Both the position numbers and the translations under genes were made by a program. This document shows positions 1 through 8,902 of a stretch of 64,000 bases of DNA, piece by piece (the stretch's first letter is position 1; every line of letters begins with the position of its first letter). Source of the stretch: Aequorivita soesokkakensis. Its GTDB lineage: Bacteria; Bacteroidota; Bacteroidia; Flavobacteriales; Flavobacteriaceae. The notes beneath the pieces were generated by a model that searched no databases, was not told the DNA's origin, and saw only the letters and a program-made list of their open reading frames with translations. The DNA lies in assembly GCF_001641085.1 (NCBI RefSeq), contig NZ_LXIE01000004.1:45131-109130 (forward strand), in the 5' to 3' direction.

Positions 1-800
1 ATCACGTTATAGGATTGCACATCGTCAAAGGTTTTACAGTTCTGCTTGAAATAAAACAGAAGATTGGGCTGTAACTTCAAAAGACTGCTTAAATATTCCG
101 CACCATTGGTACTAATTGCCGCCGCAGGAATGCGTTGCGAAACTGGCGTGTCGCCATAACTCATCGCACCAGTATGCGGATAATCATCCAAGCGAAGGTT
201 CATAGAACGAACAATCACGCCAAGCGCGCCGTATTTTCCAGCTTCCGCAGCACCAGCATAGCGTTGGTCCACGCAACCTCCGTAAGCCTCAAAAGTCTGT
301 ATTAAATCTGCCTGCATCGGTCTGTTAAAGAAAACAATCTTTCCAGCAAGCTTTTCCTTGCCTAAGGCAGCAAGCTCATCCAGTCCTTTTACTTCAACTA
401 TTTCGGCTTTTATTCCCAAACTTGGCGTAGCTACCGAACCCCCAAGGGCACAAATTTCAGTAACTGTCTTCTCTCCATTGCTTGTTTCTATATAGGCGTA
501 TTCCTTAAAACCCCTTGTCCATTTTGGAACCATTACGGGCTGCAGCCAAACCTTGTCCAAACCAAGTTCTTTAAGTTGCGCCTCTGTATATTTTACAGCG
601 TTTTCCGCTTCAATGGAACCAGAAAGTCTACCACCAATTTCATTGGAAAGATAATCCAGCCATTCATAGCTTTTGCCTTCCGTTAAGGATGCGGTATAAA
701 TCTTCCTGAGCATAATGGAATCCTGAACTGCGTTCTGCGAAATGCTTACTGAAGAAATAAATAGAAAGAAAAATAATGTGGGGAGGAAACCGATTTTCAT
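1..800 (-). CDS. M28-family metallopeptidase with PA domain, partial
   Basis: This gene begins at the ATG at 798-800 and runs off the left edge, so only about 266 N-terminal residues are present. A signal peptide (MKIGFLPTLFFFLFISS, ending near SQ) is followed by a region typical of the prodomain of secreted M28 zinc aminopeptidases or carboxypeptidase Q (EWLDYLSNEIGGRLSGS, then KVWLQPVMVPKW). A protease-associated (PA) segment follows (GKIVFFNRPM, GALGVIVRSM). The zinc ligands would lie beyond the edge and cannot be checked. It is the last gene seen of a minus-strand group with PPK2 and the regulator. The substrate is unknown; a secreted or periplasmic exopeptidase is likely. Confidence 0.75.
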   Translation of the reverse strand, partial: MKIGFLPTLFFFLFISSVSISQNAVQDSIMLRKIYTASLTEGKSYEWLDYLSNEIGGRLSGSIEAENAVKYTEAQLKELGLDKVWLQPVMVPKWTRGFKEYAYIETSNGEKTVTEICALGGSVATPSLGIKAEIVEVKGLDELAALGKEKLAGKIVFFNRPMQADLIQTFEAYGGCVDQRYAGAAEAGKYGALGVIVRSMNLRLDDYPHTGAMSYGDTPVSQRIPAAAISTNGAEYLSSLLKLQPNLLFYFKQNCKTFDDVQSYNV

Positions 801-831
801 TATGATTGTTTTAAAAAAAGTTTAATTGAAG

Positions 832-1710
832 TTAGTCATTCTTAAGCCTTTCGCGGTACTCGGAAATCTTGGCTTTTATATCGTCATCCAGCTCGGGCTC
901 TTTGATGTCTTTGTATTTTTGAAGTTCCTGAAGCATAATTTCCGCAACAATAACCCGCGCGGTACGCTTATCATCGGAAGGAATTAAATACCAAGGTGCA
1001 TACGGTTTTGAAGTTCTATTGATAGCTTCTTGATAGCATTTTTGGTATTCACCCCAAAGTTCGCGTTCATCCAAATCTCCCGGGGAAAATTTCCAGTTTT
1101 TTTCAGGTTTGTCCAAACGTCGCAGTTGGCGGTGCTTTTGTTCTTCTTTACTAAGATTTAAAAAGAATTTAAATATAATCGTTCCATTTTGCTGAATGGT
1201 CTTTTCAAAATCATTGATCTGCTGAAAACGTTTGTCCCAGAATTTTTCATTAATATCTTCCAAACTGTTAACATTGGGCAAGTTTTCGCCAAGAATATAT
1301 TCGGGATGGACTCTTGTTACCAAAACATTTTCATAATGGGTTCTATTAAATACTCCAAATTTTCCGCGTTCGGGCAGTGCAATGTAATGCCGCCAAAGGT
1401 AATCATGTCTTTTTTCCAGAGCCGTTGGCGTTTTGAAACTATAAACCACCACCCCGCGAGCATTGAAATCCTTAAAAACTTCCCGGATCAAGCTATCTTT
1501 TCCCGCAGTATCCATTCCTTGCAGACAAACCAAAACGCCATATTTTCCATGGGCATAAAGTGTATCCTGCAATTTGCCCAATTTTTTTCGGGTTTTTTCC
1601 AGTTGGTCTTCCAATTCGTCTTTCGACGCCTCTAGGTCCCACGAGGTTTTTGTTCCGTCAATTACAATTTTTTCAGAAACTTTAAAATCTGTAATGTTTA
1701 CTGTTTTCAT
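832..1710 (-). CDS. Polyphosphate kinase 2 family protein (polyP:nucleotide phosphotransferase)
   Basis: A 292-residue single-domain PPK2 protein, predicted to move phosphate between inorganic polyphosphate and nucleoside mono- or diphosphates in the cytoplasm. Visible signatures are the Walker A-like GMDTAGKDS (residues 65-73), the lid-side segment NRTHYENVLVTRVH (about 122-135) and basic clusters in the C-terminal half (QLRRLDKPEKNWKFSPGDLDER) that belong to the PPK2 fold. The length fits the short one-domain classes. The exact class (AMP, ADP or both as acceptor) cannot be settled by eye. It starts 5 nt after the stop of the upstream response regulator, so co-transcription is likely and may link polyP metabolism to that signalling protein. 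Confidence 0.88.
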   Translation of the reverse strand: MKTVNITDFKVSEKIVIDGTKTSWDLEASKDELEDQLEKTRKKLGKLQDTLYAHGKYGVLVCLQGMDTAGKDSLIREVFKDFNARGVVVYSFKTPTALEKRHDYLWRHYIALPERGKFGVFNRTHYENVLVTRVHPEYILGENLPNVNSLEDINEKFWDKRFQQINDFEKTIQQNGTIIFKFFLNLSKEEQKHRQLRRLDKPEKNWKFSPGDLDERELWGEYQKCYQEAINRTSKPYAPWYLIPSDDKRTARVIVAEIMLQELQKYKDIKEPELDDDIKAKISEYRERLKND

Positions 1711-1715
1711 AGTTT

Positions 1716-2879
1716 TTATTTACTTGCAAAAAGTTTTACATCTTCTTCGCTAATTTCCTTCCCTCCAAGAATAATCAAGCGTTCCACTACATTTCGAAGT
1801 TCGCGGATGTTTCCCGTCCAGTCATATTCCTGTAAAAGTTTTATCGCTTTCGCGGAAAATTTCTTTTGGGAAGTTCCGTGGTCGCTTGCTATTTTTTCGG
1901 TAAAATATTCCACCAAAATTGGAATGTCTTCGCGCCTGTCGTTTAGAGAAGGTACTTTTATAAGTATTACCGCCAACCTGTGGTACAGATCCTCGCGAAA
2001 GCGGCCTTCCTCAATTTCTTTCTTTAAATCTTTGTTTGTAGCCGTAATAACGCGAACGTCCACTTTTATGTCTTTATCGCTACCCACGCGCTGCACCCTA
2101 TTTTCCTGCAAAGCCCGAAGTACTTTTGCCTGCGCGGGAAGACTCATATCCCCCACTTCATCCAGAAAAATAGTTCCGCCATTGGCAGCTTCAAACTTGC
2201 CCGCCCGATCTTTAATTGCTGAAGTAAATGCGCCTTTTACATGCCCGAAAAGTTCGCTTTCAATCAGCTCACTCGGGATTGCGGCACAATTCACCTCAAT
2301 CATTGGTCCGCTACTGCGTTCGCTTTTTTGATGGAGCCAATGCGCCACCAACTCCTTGCCCGTTCCGTTGGGACCTGTTATTAAAACGCGGGCTTCGGTA
2401 GGTGCTACTTTCTCTATCATTTCCTTTATCCTGTTTATTTCAGGAGATTCGCCTACCATTTCATAATTTTTACTGACCTTTTTCTTCAGTAATGTATTCT
2501 CCACAACCAGCTCTTTTCTATCCAAAGCAATGCGGACGGTATTGAGCAAACGATTTAAATCCGGCGGTTTTGAAATGTAATCAAAAGCGCCCAAACGCAT
2601 CGTGTTTACTGCAGTATCCAAATCGCCGTGTCCAGAAATCATAACCATCGGGATTTCGGGTTTTATTTTTTTCACAGCTTCCAAAACCTCAACGCCGTCC
2701 ATTTTTGGCATTTTAATGTCGCACAGCACTAAATCAAAATCTTCTTTTTTGATGATTTCCATTCCGGAAAGGCCATCTTCGGCTTCAAAAACCTCATAGC
2801 CTTTGTTTTCTTCGGAAAGAATTTTCACCAAAACCCTTCGGATGGCTGCTTCGTCTTCTATTATAAGTATTCTTGGCAT
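1716..2879 (-). CDS. NtrC-like response regulator, receiver plus sigma54 AAA+ domain, no HTH
   Basis: Residues 1-120 form a receiver domain with phospho-acceptor D54 (LVLCDIKMPKMDG) and switch lysine K104. Residues about 140-375 form a sigma54-interaction AAA+ ATPase with Walker A GPNGTGKE (169-176) and Walker B IFLDEVGD. The L1 loop reads GAFTSA (216-221) instead of the canonical GAFTGA. The protein ends at residue 387, just after the AAA+ lid (WTGNIRELRNVVERLI), so the C-terminal Fis-type helix-turn-helix found in usual 450-residue family members is absent. No histidine kinase is adjacent. It overlaps the stop of the DUF6268 gene by 1 nt and is followed 5 nt later by PPK2. It probably activates sigma54 promoters without a fixed enhancer, or acts by protein contact. 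Confidence 0.85.
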   Translation of the reverse strand: MPRILIIEDEAAIRRVLVKILSEENKGYEVFEAEDGLSGMEIIKKEDFDLVLCDIKMPKMDGVEVLEAVKKIKPEIPMVMISGHGDLDTAVNTMRLGAFDYISKPPDLNRLLNTVRIALDRKELVVENTLLKKKVSKNYEMVGESPEINRIKEMIEKVAPTEARVLITGPNGTGKELVAHWLHQKSERSSGPMIEVNCAAIPSELIESELFGHVKGAFTSAIKDRAGKFEAANGGTIFLDEVGDMSLPAQAKVLRALQENRVQRVGSDKDIKVDVRVITATNKDLKKEIEEGRFREDLYHRLAVILIKVPSLNDRREDIPILVEYFTEKIASDHGTSQKKFSAKAIKLLQEYDWTGNIRELRNVVERLIILGGKEISEEDVKLFASK

Positions 2880-3823
2880 TAATATTTGAATTTTAATCCA
2901 GCCCTAAAATAAGGCGAGTTCTCGGTATTGATCTTGTAAATTTTATTTCCATCAGCATCTTCCAAACGGAAATCATTATATACTGAATGTGCTGCATACC
3001 CATAAAACAAAAGGTGCTTGGTGAAAAAATGCTCATAGCCCAACCCCAGAAGACCGATAGTTTCCTGGATGCTTTCGGCAACTTTCCCGTCGGAATTTTG
3101 ACTGGATAAAGGCACAAAATTCTGTTGGATGTTTGCATAAACATTATCCAAGGTAGCAAAAGCCTGAATAGCATCTTTATGGTTATCATTTAAATAATGC
3201 CTCACGTTCGTTTTGGGCACCCCCAAAGTGTAGGTCCAATTTGGGTGAAATTCTTTATAATAATTTAAAATAGGCAAAGGAAATCCCCTTCCCGGAGTGT
3301 TTGAATATGTAAGCCCAAGCACCAATCTGTATGGTTTGTGGCCTTCCGTGGTATCATTTTTTTTATCCTTTATGGCGTAAACAGCACCTTCATAAATAAT
3401 ATCATCACTTTGAAGGCCATCCTTAAAATCACTTTGGAATTTTGGTCCAAATTTTAAACCAAATCTCCAATCATTTTTCGCAGTCCATGTGTAACCCAAA
3501 TAAGCGTCGATTTGCTGGACAGAAGTTACAAGATTGTCCCGAAAATTTGAATTTGGAATTGGTTCCGTAAAAGCCAAAACATCTTCATTATCCTTTATAT
3601 TAATATCTACATAACGATATTCAAAACCTATGACCAAATAGTTTTTCTTTTCTTTATTGATGGGAATAGGCGCCTGTACCAATGCGCGGTATCTGCTGAT
3701 TGAGTTGTCTGATTTTGAAAATGGCAGGTATAGATATTCAATACGTGCTAAATCTGTTGTTTGAGCGGTCATTGCAAATGCAAACAGCAATAGCAATGAA
3801 CTTATAAAGATGGTTTTTTTCAT
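2879..3823 (-). CDS. DUF6268-like outer-membrane beta-barrel protein
   Basis: A 314-residue exported protein with a clear signal peptide (MKKTIFISSLLLLFAFAMTAQ). The mature part is rich in alternating aromatic and polar strands (GFEYRYVDI, YLGYTWTAKNDWRFGLKFG, LGLGYEHFFTKHLLFYGYAA) and ends in YFRAGLKFKY, the terminal aromatic signature of outer-membrane barrels. It resembles the DUF6268 family of Bacteroidota from memory. No enzymatic motif is visible. It is the first gene of the group with the response regulator and PPK2; its stop overlaps the regulator start by 1 nt, implying translational coupling. Substrate or role unknown. Confidence 0.7.
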   Translation of the reverse strand: MKKTIFISSLLLLFAFAMTAQTTDLARIEYLYLPFSKSDNSISRYRALVQAPIPINKEKKNYLVIGFEYRYVDINIKDNEDVLAFTEPIPNSNFRDNLVTSVQQIDAYLGYTWTAKNDWRFGLKFGPKFQSDFKDGLQSDDIIYEGAVYAIKDKKNDTTEGHKPYRLVLGLTYSNTPGRGFPLPILNYYKEFHPNWTYTLGVPKTNVRHYLNDNHKDAIQAFATLDNVYANIQQNFVPLSSQNSDGKVAESIQETIGLLGLGYEHFFTKHLLFYGYAAHSVYNDFRLEDADGNKIYKINTENSPYFRAGLKFKY

Positions 3824-3847
3824 AATTTTTCTTTTTTTAATAGGGAA

Positions 3848-3877
3848 TTTGCCGAATTCATAGCATTTTTCGGCAAA
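3848..3877. other. Intergenic hairpin, 9-bp stem
   Basis: TTTGCCGAA (3848-3856) and TTCGGCAAA (3869-3877) can form a stem with a 12-nt loop in the 63-nt gap between the ABC permease gene and the DUF6268 gene, both on the minus strand. Read on the minus strand it lacks a U-run, so it is a weak terminator at best. Read on the plus strand a T-run follows (3882-3888). Function uncertain. Confidence 0.45.
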
Positions 3878-3886
3878 GCCATTTTT

Positions 3887-5194
3887 TTAATATTTAAGCC
3901 ATTTAAATATTTCCTTGTAAGTAGGTTTTTTTCCATACATTAAAATACCTACACGATAAATTTTCGCCGCAAACCAAACCATTCCAACAAAAGTGGCAAA
4001 AAGAATTACTACCGAAATAATCTGTTGCCAAAGCGGAACCCCGAAAGGAATACGCATCAACATTACCACGGGCGAGGTAAAGGGAATATACGAGAAAACT
4101 TGTGAAACAGTTCCATGCGGATTGTCTATTACAGTGAAAATACCTACATAAACCGCTAAAATAAGCGGCATTAAAATAGGCATCATAAACTGTTGGGTAT
4201 CAGTTTCACTATCCACTGCTGCCCCAACAGAAGCATACATAGAAGCGTATAATAGATAACCGCCCACAAAAAAGAGGATAAACATTATAATAAGATTCGC
4301 AATGGGGAGATTGTTTATTTCCATCATTACTTCCTGAATTAACTGCTGTGTACCGCCATCTACTGTTTTTTCTATGGCTTGGCCTGAAGCAGAAACGCTG
4401 GTGGGGTCAATTCCAAAAATAGAGGTAACGGCTGCCATTAAAATCAATATGAGTATAACCCAAACCAAAAACTGTGTAACCCCTGCCAAAGTGGTCCCGA
4501 ATATTTTTCCCAAAAGCAATACCCTGGGTTTTACGGATGAAATGATTACTTCAATCACACGGCTTGTTTTTTCTTCAATAACACTTCGCATAATCATATT
4601 ACCGTATATTATGATAAACATAAAAAGTAAATAACCAGCCAGCCCGCCAAAGCCCAACTTTAGGCCTGCGCCAAGTTTGGATGTTTCCATTCCCTTAAAA
4701 GTCTCTTGATTGGCACTGATGTTTATGTGTAGGTCCTTAATAGTTTCCGAATCAATTCCCGCTTCTTTAAGCTTTAGGGTATTTACTTCACGTTCCAAAA
4801 TATCGTTAATATTTCCCATTAAAGAAAGGGAAGGGGAATCTTCCGAATAGAACGTTATTTCCTTTGAAAGCGATTCAAGGTTTTCGGTTTTGGGAATGTA
4901 AAGCAAACCATAAATTTCAGTAGATTCGGCTTCTTTTTTTGCATCAGCCAAAGAAGTACCGCTAAGTATTTTATAGTGGGTAGTTGATGAATTGGTGAAT
5001 TCATTTGCAAACAAACCGCTTTCATCCAAAATTGAGATGTTGCGAACGGTATCATTATTCAAACTCGAGAGGTATGCAACCAATGCAAAAATCCCCACGA
5101 AGATGATTGGGCTTAAAAACGTCATGATTATGAACGATTTATTGCGAACTTTGGTAAGGTATTCCCTTTTAATGATAAGAGGAAGATGGTTCAT
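3887..5194 (-). CDS. ABC-2 type transporter permease (NatB-like)
   Basis: A 435-residue integral membrane protein. One N-terminal membrane segment (about residues 20-42) is followed by a large extracytoplasmic domain (about 45-180), then five further hydrophobic segments in the C-terminal half (for example LAGYLLFMFIIIYGNMIM, and the region after IANLIIMFILFFVGGYLL). This layout and the motif RSVIEEKTSRVIEVIISSVK match the ABC-2/NatB permeases of sodium or drug exporters. The ATPase gene lies 3 nt upstream on the same strand, so the two form an exporter. The substrate cannot be predicted from sequence. Confidence 0.88.
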   Translation of the reverse strand: MNHLPLIIKREYLTKVRNKSFIIMTFLSPIIFVGIFALVAYLSSLNNDTVRNISILDESGLFANEFTNSSTTHYKILSGTSLADAKKEAESTEIYGLLYIPKTENLESLSKEITFYSEDSPSLSLMGNINDILEREVNTLKLKEAGIDSETIKDLHINISANQETFKGMETSKLGAGLKLGFGGLAGYLLFMFIIIYGNMIMRSVIEEKTSRVIEVIISSVKPRVLLLGKIFGTTLAGVTQFLVWVILILILMAAVTSIFGIDPTSVSASGQAIEKTVDGGTQQLIQEVMMEINNLPIANLIIMFILFFVGGYLLYASMYASVGAAVDSETDTQQFMMPILMPLILAVYVGIFTVIDNPHGTVSQVFSYIPFTSPVVMLMRIPFGVPLWQQIISVVILFATFVGMVWFAAKIYRVGILMYGKKPTYKEIFKWLKY

Positions 5195-5197
5195 TGT

Positions 5198-6124
5198 TTA
5201 GTTTTTTTGTACGGTTTCAATAAAAATATCGCTGGCGGAAGGGATTACTTCCACAAAATGGGTCAATTGCCCTTGTGAAGTTAAATAGTTCACCAAGTCA
5301 TTCGGAGAGACGGAATCCGGAATTTTCACTTTGTACTGTAGCTCGTCATTGATACTTTTAAAAGTTGCAGGGAACACTTCAAATTTTTCTTTCAATAAAA
5401 CTGAAGTGACCTCGTGATTTGTGGTTTTCAGACCTATTTCGAAAATATTACTTCGGTATTGGCGCTTTATATCTATCAACCTGCCGTCCAATATTTTATT
5501 GGATTTATGAATTAATGCAATGTGGTCACACATTTCTTCAACAGATTCCATACGGTGCGTTGAAAAAATAATGGTGGCTCCATCTTCGCGAAGTTTTAAA
5601 ATTTCATCTTTAATGAGGTTTGCATTAATGGGATCAAAACCGCTGAAAGGTTCATCAAAAATCAACAATTTTGGATTGTGAAGCACGGTAACCACAAATT
5701 GTATTTTCTGTGCCATCCCCTTGGAAAGTTCCTGTATTTTTTTGTCCCACCAATCGCCTATTTGCAAACGATTGAACCAATATTTAAGACGTTCCTTTGC
5801 CTCCTGTTTTGAAAGTCCTTTTAGTTGCGCCAAGTATAGGGCCTGCTCGCCCACTTTCATTGTTTTGTATAGTCCGCGCTCTTCGGGAAGATACCCAATA
5901 TACTGAATATGATGCGGCTGTAGCGGTTCGCCATCAAGAATAACCGAACCTGTATCGGGCATTGTAATTTGGTTTATAATCCTGATTAAAGTTGTTTTTC
6001 CGGCACCATTTGGACCCAATAAGCCAAAGATGCTTCCTTTTTCAACCTCGATGGATACATCGTTTAGCGCTTTATAATCACCGTAGGTTTTGGAAACATT
6101 GTTGACCTCTAAAAGTTTTTCCAT
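5198..6124 (-). CDS. ABC transporter ATP-binding protein (NatA-like)
   Basis: A 308-residue ATPase with Walker A GPNGAGKTT (residues about 38-46), Q-loop region, signature LSKGMAQKIQF and Walker B LLIFDEPFSGFDP followed by the H-loop (STHRMESVEEM). The C-terminal 80 residues are the accessory domain common in NatA/CcmA-type exporters. It pairs with the ABC-2 permease encoded 3 nt downstream. Together they should form a homodimeric ATPase with two permeases at the inner membrane. The export substrate is unknown. Confidence 0.9.
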   Translation of the reverse strand: MEKLLEVNNVSKTYGDYKALNDVSIEVEKGSIFGLLGPNGAGKTTLIRIINQITMPDTGSVILDGEPLQPHHIQYIGYLPEERGLYKTMKVGEQALYLAQLKGLSKQEAKERLKYWFNRLQIGDWWDKKIQELSKGMAQKIQFVVTVLHNPKLLIFDEPFSGFDPINANLIKDEILKLREDGATIIFSTHRMESVEEMCDHIALIHKSNKILDGRLIDIKRQYRSNIFEIGLKTTNHEVTSVLLKEKFEVFPATFKSINDELQYKVKIPDSVSPNDLVNYLTSQGQLTHFVEVIPSASDIFIETVQKN

Positions 6125-6250
6125 AAATTTTATTTGAAGTATGTAAATATATTGATTTGACTACGAAGCGCTATAATTATTAAGAGTATTTTAAGTGACA
6201 GAGTTTTAAAAAAAGAATAAAATAGCTGAAATAAAATATTTCCATAAAAC

Positions 6251-6286
6251 AAAACCCACCCAAAAATAAATTCTTGGGTGGGAAAA
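6251..6286 (-). terminator. Rho-independent terminator of grpE-dnaJ
   Basis: CCCACCCAA (6255-6263) and TTGGGTGGG (6274-6282) form a GC-rich 9-bp stem. In the minus-strand direction the stem is followed by TTTTGTTTTAT, so it terminates the transcript coming from dnaJ. The rest of the 6125-6370 gap is AT-rich with no gene visible. Confidence 0.75.
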
Positions 6287-6370
6287 AAAATTGCTATGAA
6301 AAAGAAAAATTATCACTTCTAGAAGAAGCGACATTTCAAATATATGGAAAAAAATTAATTTAACGTTTAT

Positions 6371-7486
6371 TTAAGAGAACATATCTTTTACTTTTTCAAA
6401 AAATGATTTGTCATCTTTTTCAGGTTTGGGCTGAAAGTGTTCGTCATTGCTCATTTTTTCAAAAAATTCCTTTTGCTCTTTTGAAAGCGATTTTGGAGTC
6501 CAAACGTTTATGTGAACCAATAAATCTCCCGTTCCATAACCGTTAATGCTTGGTATTCCCTTATTGCGGAGTCTTAATATTTTTCCGCTCTGCGCACCAC
6601 TATCAATCTTTATACGAACTTTCCCCGTAACGGTTTCTATTTCTTTGGATGTTCCCAAAGCTGCTTCAGAAAAACTGATGTATAAATCATAATGAAGATT
6701 ATCTCCTTCACGCTGAAGAGTATCGTGCGGTTTTTCTTCAATTGCAACCAAAAGATCGCCTGGAATTCCATTACCGGGGGCATCGTTTCCTTTTCCTGAA
6801 ACTTTAAGTTGCATGCCATCCACAACACCAGCAGGTATTTTTATTGAAACTGTTTCTTCGGTTACCAACATTCCCTCTGCATCCGCATTCGCAGGTTTTG
6901 AGTCAACAATTTGGCCCAAACCGCCGCAAGCGCTACAGGTTGCAGCAGTTTGCATACGCCCCAAAATAGTATTTTGGATTCGGGTTACCTGCCCCTGACC
7001 ATTACAAGTTGAACAGGTTTTATATGTGGTGCCCTTGGCAAGTTTTTTAATTTTTACTTTTATCTTTTTCTCAACGCCGTTTGCAATTTCTTCCAAAGTA
7101 AGTTGCACGCGAATACGCAAATTGCTTCCTTTCACGGTTCTGCGGCCACCGCCACCAAAGCCGCCGCCGCCAAAACCACCGCCAAAAGCGCCTCCGAAGA
7201 TGTCCCCAAACTGGCTGAAAATATCGTCCATATTCATTCCGCCACCACCAAAGCCGCCGCCACCTTCAAAAGCACGGTGACCAAATTGGTCATATCTGGA
7301 ACGTTTGTTTGGGTCACTTAGCACTTCATAAGCCTCTGCTGCTTTTTTAAACATGGCTTCTGCTTCGTGATCGCCCGGATTTTTATCGGGATGATATTGC
7401 AGTGCTTTTTTTCGATACGCTTTTTTAATTTCAGCAGCCGAAGCACTTTTTGAGATTTCTAGAATTTCGTAATAATCTTCCTTCAT
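6371..7486 (-). CDS. dnaJ: Chaperone DnaJ (Hsp40) with a reduced zinc-finger domain
   Basis: Co-chaperone that delivers clients to DnaK and stimulates its ATPase. The J domain occupies residues 1-66 with HPD at 32-34. A Gly/Phe-rich linker follows (about 74-115), then a zinc-finger region and the substrate-binding beta domains. The zinc region has only two CxxCxGxG motifs (C158/C161 and C184/C187); a typical DnaJ has four. The two retained correspond to motifs 2 and 3 (zinc centre II). The segments expected to hold motifs 1 and 4 have no cysteines. It lies 3 nt downstream of grpE, forming the usual stress operon. Length 371, normal for the family. Confidence 0.97.
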   Translation of the reverse strand: MKEDYYEILEISKSASAAEIKKAYRKKALQYHPDKNPGDHEAEAMFKKAAEAYEVLSDPNKRSRYDQFGHRAFEGGGGFGGGGMNMDDIFSQFGDIFGGAFGGGFGGGGFGGGGRRTVKGSNLRIRVQLTLEEIANGVEKKIKVKIKKLAKGTTYKTCSTCNGQGQVTRIQNTILGRMQTAATCSACGGLGQIVDSKPANADAEGMLVTEETVSIKIPAGVVDGMQLKVSGKGNDAPGNGIPGDLLVAIEEKPHDTLQREGDNLHYDLYISFSEAALGTSKEIETVTGKVRIKIDSGAQSGKILRLRNKGIPSINGYGTGDLLVHINVWTPKSLSKEQKEFFEKMSNDEHFQPKPEKDDKSFFEKVKDMFS

Positions 7487-7489
7487 ATT

Positions 7490-8041
7490 TTATTGTCCTA
7501 TAACTACTTTTGGGTAGCGGATTATTCTGTCGCCCAAGGTGTAACCCTTTTCAACAACGTCTATAATTTTGCCTTTTAACTTATCTTCCGGGGCTGGGAT
7601 TTGTGTAATGGCTTCGTGCGAGTCTGCATCAAAAGTATCCCCCGCCTTAACATCCATCACCTGAAGTCCTTTTGCCTTTAGGGTTTCGCGCAACTTATTA
7701 TTGATAAGTTCAACTCCTTTATAAAGATTATCGTCATCGCTTTTTTCAATTTCTTTCAAAGCGCGTTCAAAATCATCCAAAACCGGCAACATAGAATTGA
7801 GTACGTCTTCCCCTGCAGTTTTACGAATCTCAATATGCTCGCGGGCGGTACGTTTTTTATAATTTTCAAATTCCGCAAAAAGGCGCAGATAACGATCCTT
7901 TTCGCGCTGAAATTCTTCCTGCAATTCAGAAAGGGCGTCGGTTACTTTTTCTTCCGCAAGTTCCTGTTCATTTAAATCTTGATCGTCAAAACCAACTTGG
8001 TTTTCACGTTCGGTATCTTTCAATTTATCGTTTTTGCTCAT
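7490..8041 (-). CDS. grpE: Nucleotide exchange factor GrpE
   Basis: A 183-residue GrpE that releases ADP from DnaK. The acidic N-terminus is followed by a long coiled coil (about 35-90, with YLRLFAEFENYKKRTARE) and the C-terminal beta domain with the family signature at ADSHEAITQIPAPEDKLKGK and GYTLGDRIIRYPKVVIGQ. It is the first gene of the grpE-dnaJ operon. A good Bacteroidota promoter lies 35-66 nt upstream of the start. Confidence 0.97.
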   Translation of the reverse strand: MSKNDKLKDTERENQVGFDDQDLNEQELAEEKVTDALSELQEEFQREKDRYLRLFAEFENYKKRTAREHIEIRKTAGEDVLNSMLPVLDDFERALKEIEKSDDDNLYKGVELINNKLRETLKAKGLQVMDVKAGDTFDADSHEAITQIPAPEDKLKGKIIDVVEKGYTLGDRIIRYPKVVIGQ

Positions 8042-8075
8042 AGTAGCGTTTCTTTCAATTTTTTTCAGAAGGGAG

Positions 8076-8107
8076 CAAAAGTACTGCCATTTGTTCTAAA
8101 TTGTCAA
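8076..8107 (-). promoter_or_regulatory. Bacteroidota-type promoter for grpE-dnaJ
   Basis: On the minus strand a TTG (8105-8107) is separated by 21 nt from TACTTTTG (8076-8083), which fits the TTG / TAnnTTTG consensus of the primary sigma factor of Bacteroidota. The distance from the -7 box to the grpE ATG is 35 nt. No CIRCE or other heat-shock inverted repeat was seen. Confidence 0.7.
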
Positions 8108-8195
8108 AATGTCACAGCAATTAATTTAGTATTTGTTTAAGAAAAATCATTTTGTTTAAGCATATTTTTGCACTTCAAAACAAAAACCAATATCT

Positions 8196-8849
8196 ATGAA
8201 ATCTACATTCTTAAAAATTACACTATTTACTTTTATTGCAGTGGGAGCAATTTCTTGCAAAAACACTGAGAAAGAAACGGAAACTGCGCTTGAGGAAGTT
8301 GCCGAAGCTACAGAAATGGCCAGCGAATATACTGTTGATACTGCCGCTTCACAAATTATGTGGGAAGGTTCAAAACCTACCGGAACGCATCACGGAACTA
8401 TAAAACTTTCCTCTGGCACAATTCATTTGAATGAAGGAAAACCAGAAGCCGGAAACTTTGTGATTGATATGAACTCTATCAATGATGAAGATTTGGAAGG
8501 AGACCAAAAAGCTAATTTGGAAGCACACTTAAAAGGTACTGCCGAAGGAAAAGAAGGCGATTTCTTTAACGTGAAAGAATTTCCAACCGCAAAATTTGAA
8601 ATGACAAGTCTTGAAAACAATATGGTGAAAGGAAACTTAACCATAAAAGACAAAACAAATGCTATTGAATTCCCTGCAACTGTAACCATGGAAGGTGAGA
8701 AAATGATGCTGAAAAGCGAAGCTTTTGAATTGGACAGAACAAAGTGGGATGTAAACTACGGTTCAAAATCTATTTTCCCAAACCTGGGTGATAAATTTAT
8801 TAATGATACAATGAAAATTACAGTTTCTTTAGTTGCTACAAAGTCATAA
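8196..8849 (+). CDS. YceI-family lipoprotein
   Basis: A 217-residue lipoprotein. The signal peptide ends in a lipobox (GAISC, C21), an acidic linker follows, and the YceI lipocalin-like domain covers about residues 45-215 (YTVDTAASQIMWEGSKPTGT, then FPTAKFEMTSLENN, then FELDRTKWDVNYGS). YceI proteins bind isoprenoid or amphiphilic ligands in the periplasm; the ligand here is unknown. It is monocistronic, divergent from grpE, with a strong terminator behind it. A TATTTTTG box (8163-8170) lies 25 nt before the ATG, but no -33 element with normal spacing is visible. Confidence 0.88.
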   Translation: MKSTFLKITLFTFIAVGAISCKNTEKETETALEEVAEATEMASEYTVDTAASQIMWEGSKPTGTHHGTIKLSSGTIHLNEGKPEAGNFVIDMNSINDEDLEGDQKANLEAHLKGTAEGKEGDFFNVKEFPTAKFEMTSLENNMVKGNLTIKDKTNAIEFPATVTMEGEKMMLKSEAFELDRTKWDVNYGSKSIFPNLGDKFINDTMKITVSLVATKS

Positions 8850-8870
8850 TCAAAGAAGAAAACAAAAGAA

Positions 8871-8902
8871 AGAGAGGCAGATTCTGCCTCTCTTTTTTTT
8901 TT
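8871..8902 (+). terminator. Rho-independent terminator after the YceI gene
   Basis: AGAGAGGCAG (8871-8880) and CTGCCTCTCT (8884-8893) form a perfect 10-bp stem with a 3-nt loop, followed by a long T-run. It ends the YceI transcript and overlaps the stop codon of the opposing TIGR01777 gene. Confidence 0.9.

Noticed and set aside
1189..1635. A 148-codon plus-strand frame inside PPK2
   Set aside because: It is antisense to a well-supported gene and lacks any motif.
7026..7321. Plus-strand frames of 72-84 codons rich in Pro or Ala/Thr
   Set aside because: They are the antisense of the Gly-rich linker of dnaJ.
8042..8195. A possible heat-shock CIRCE element between grpE and the YceI gene
   Set aside because: No inverted repeat of the needed form is present; the region instead has a housekeeping-type promoter.
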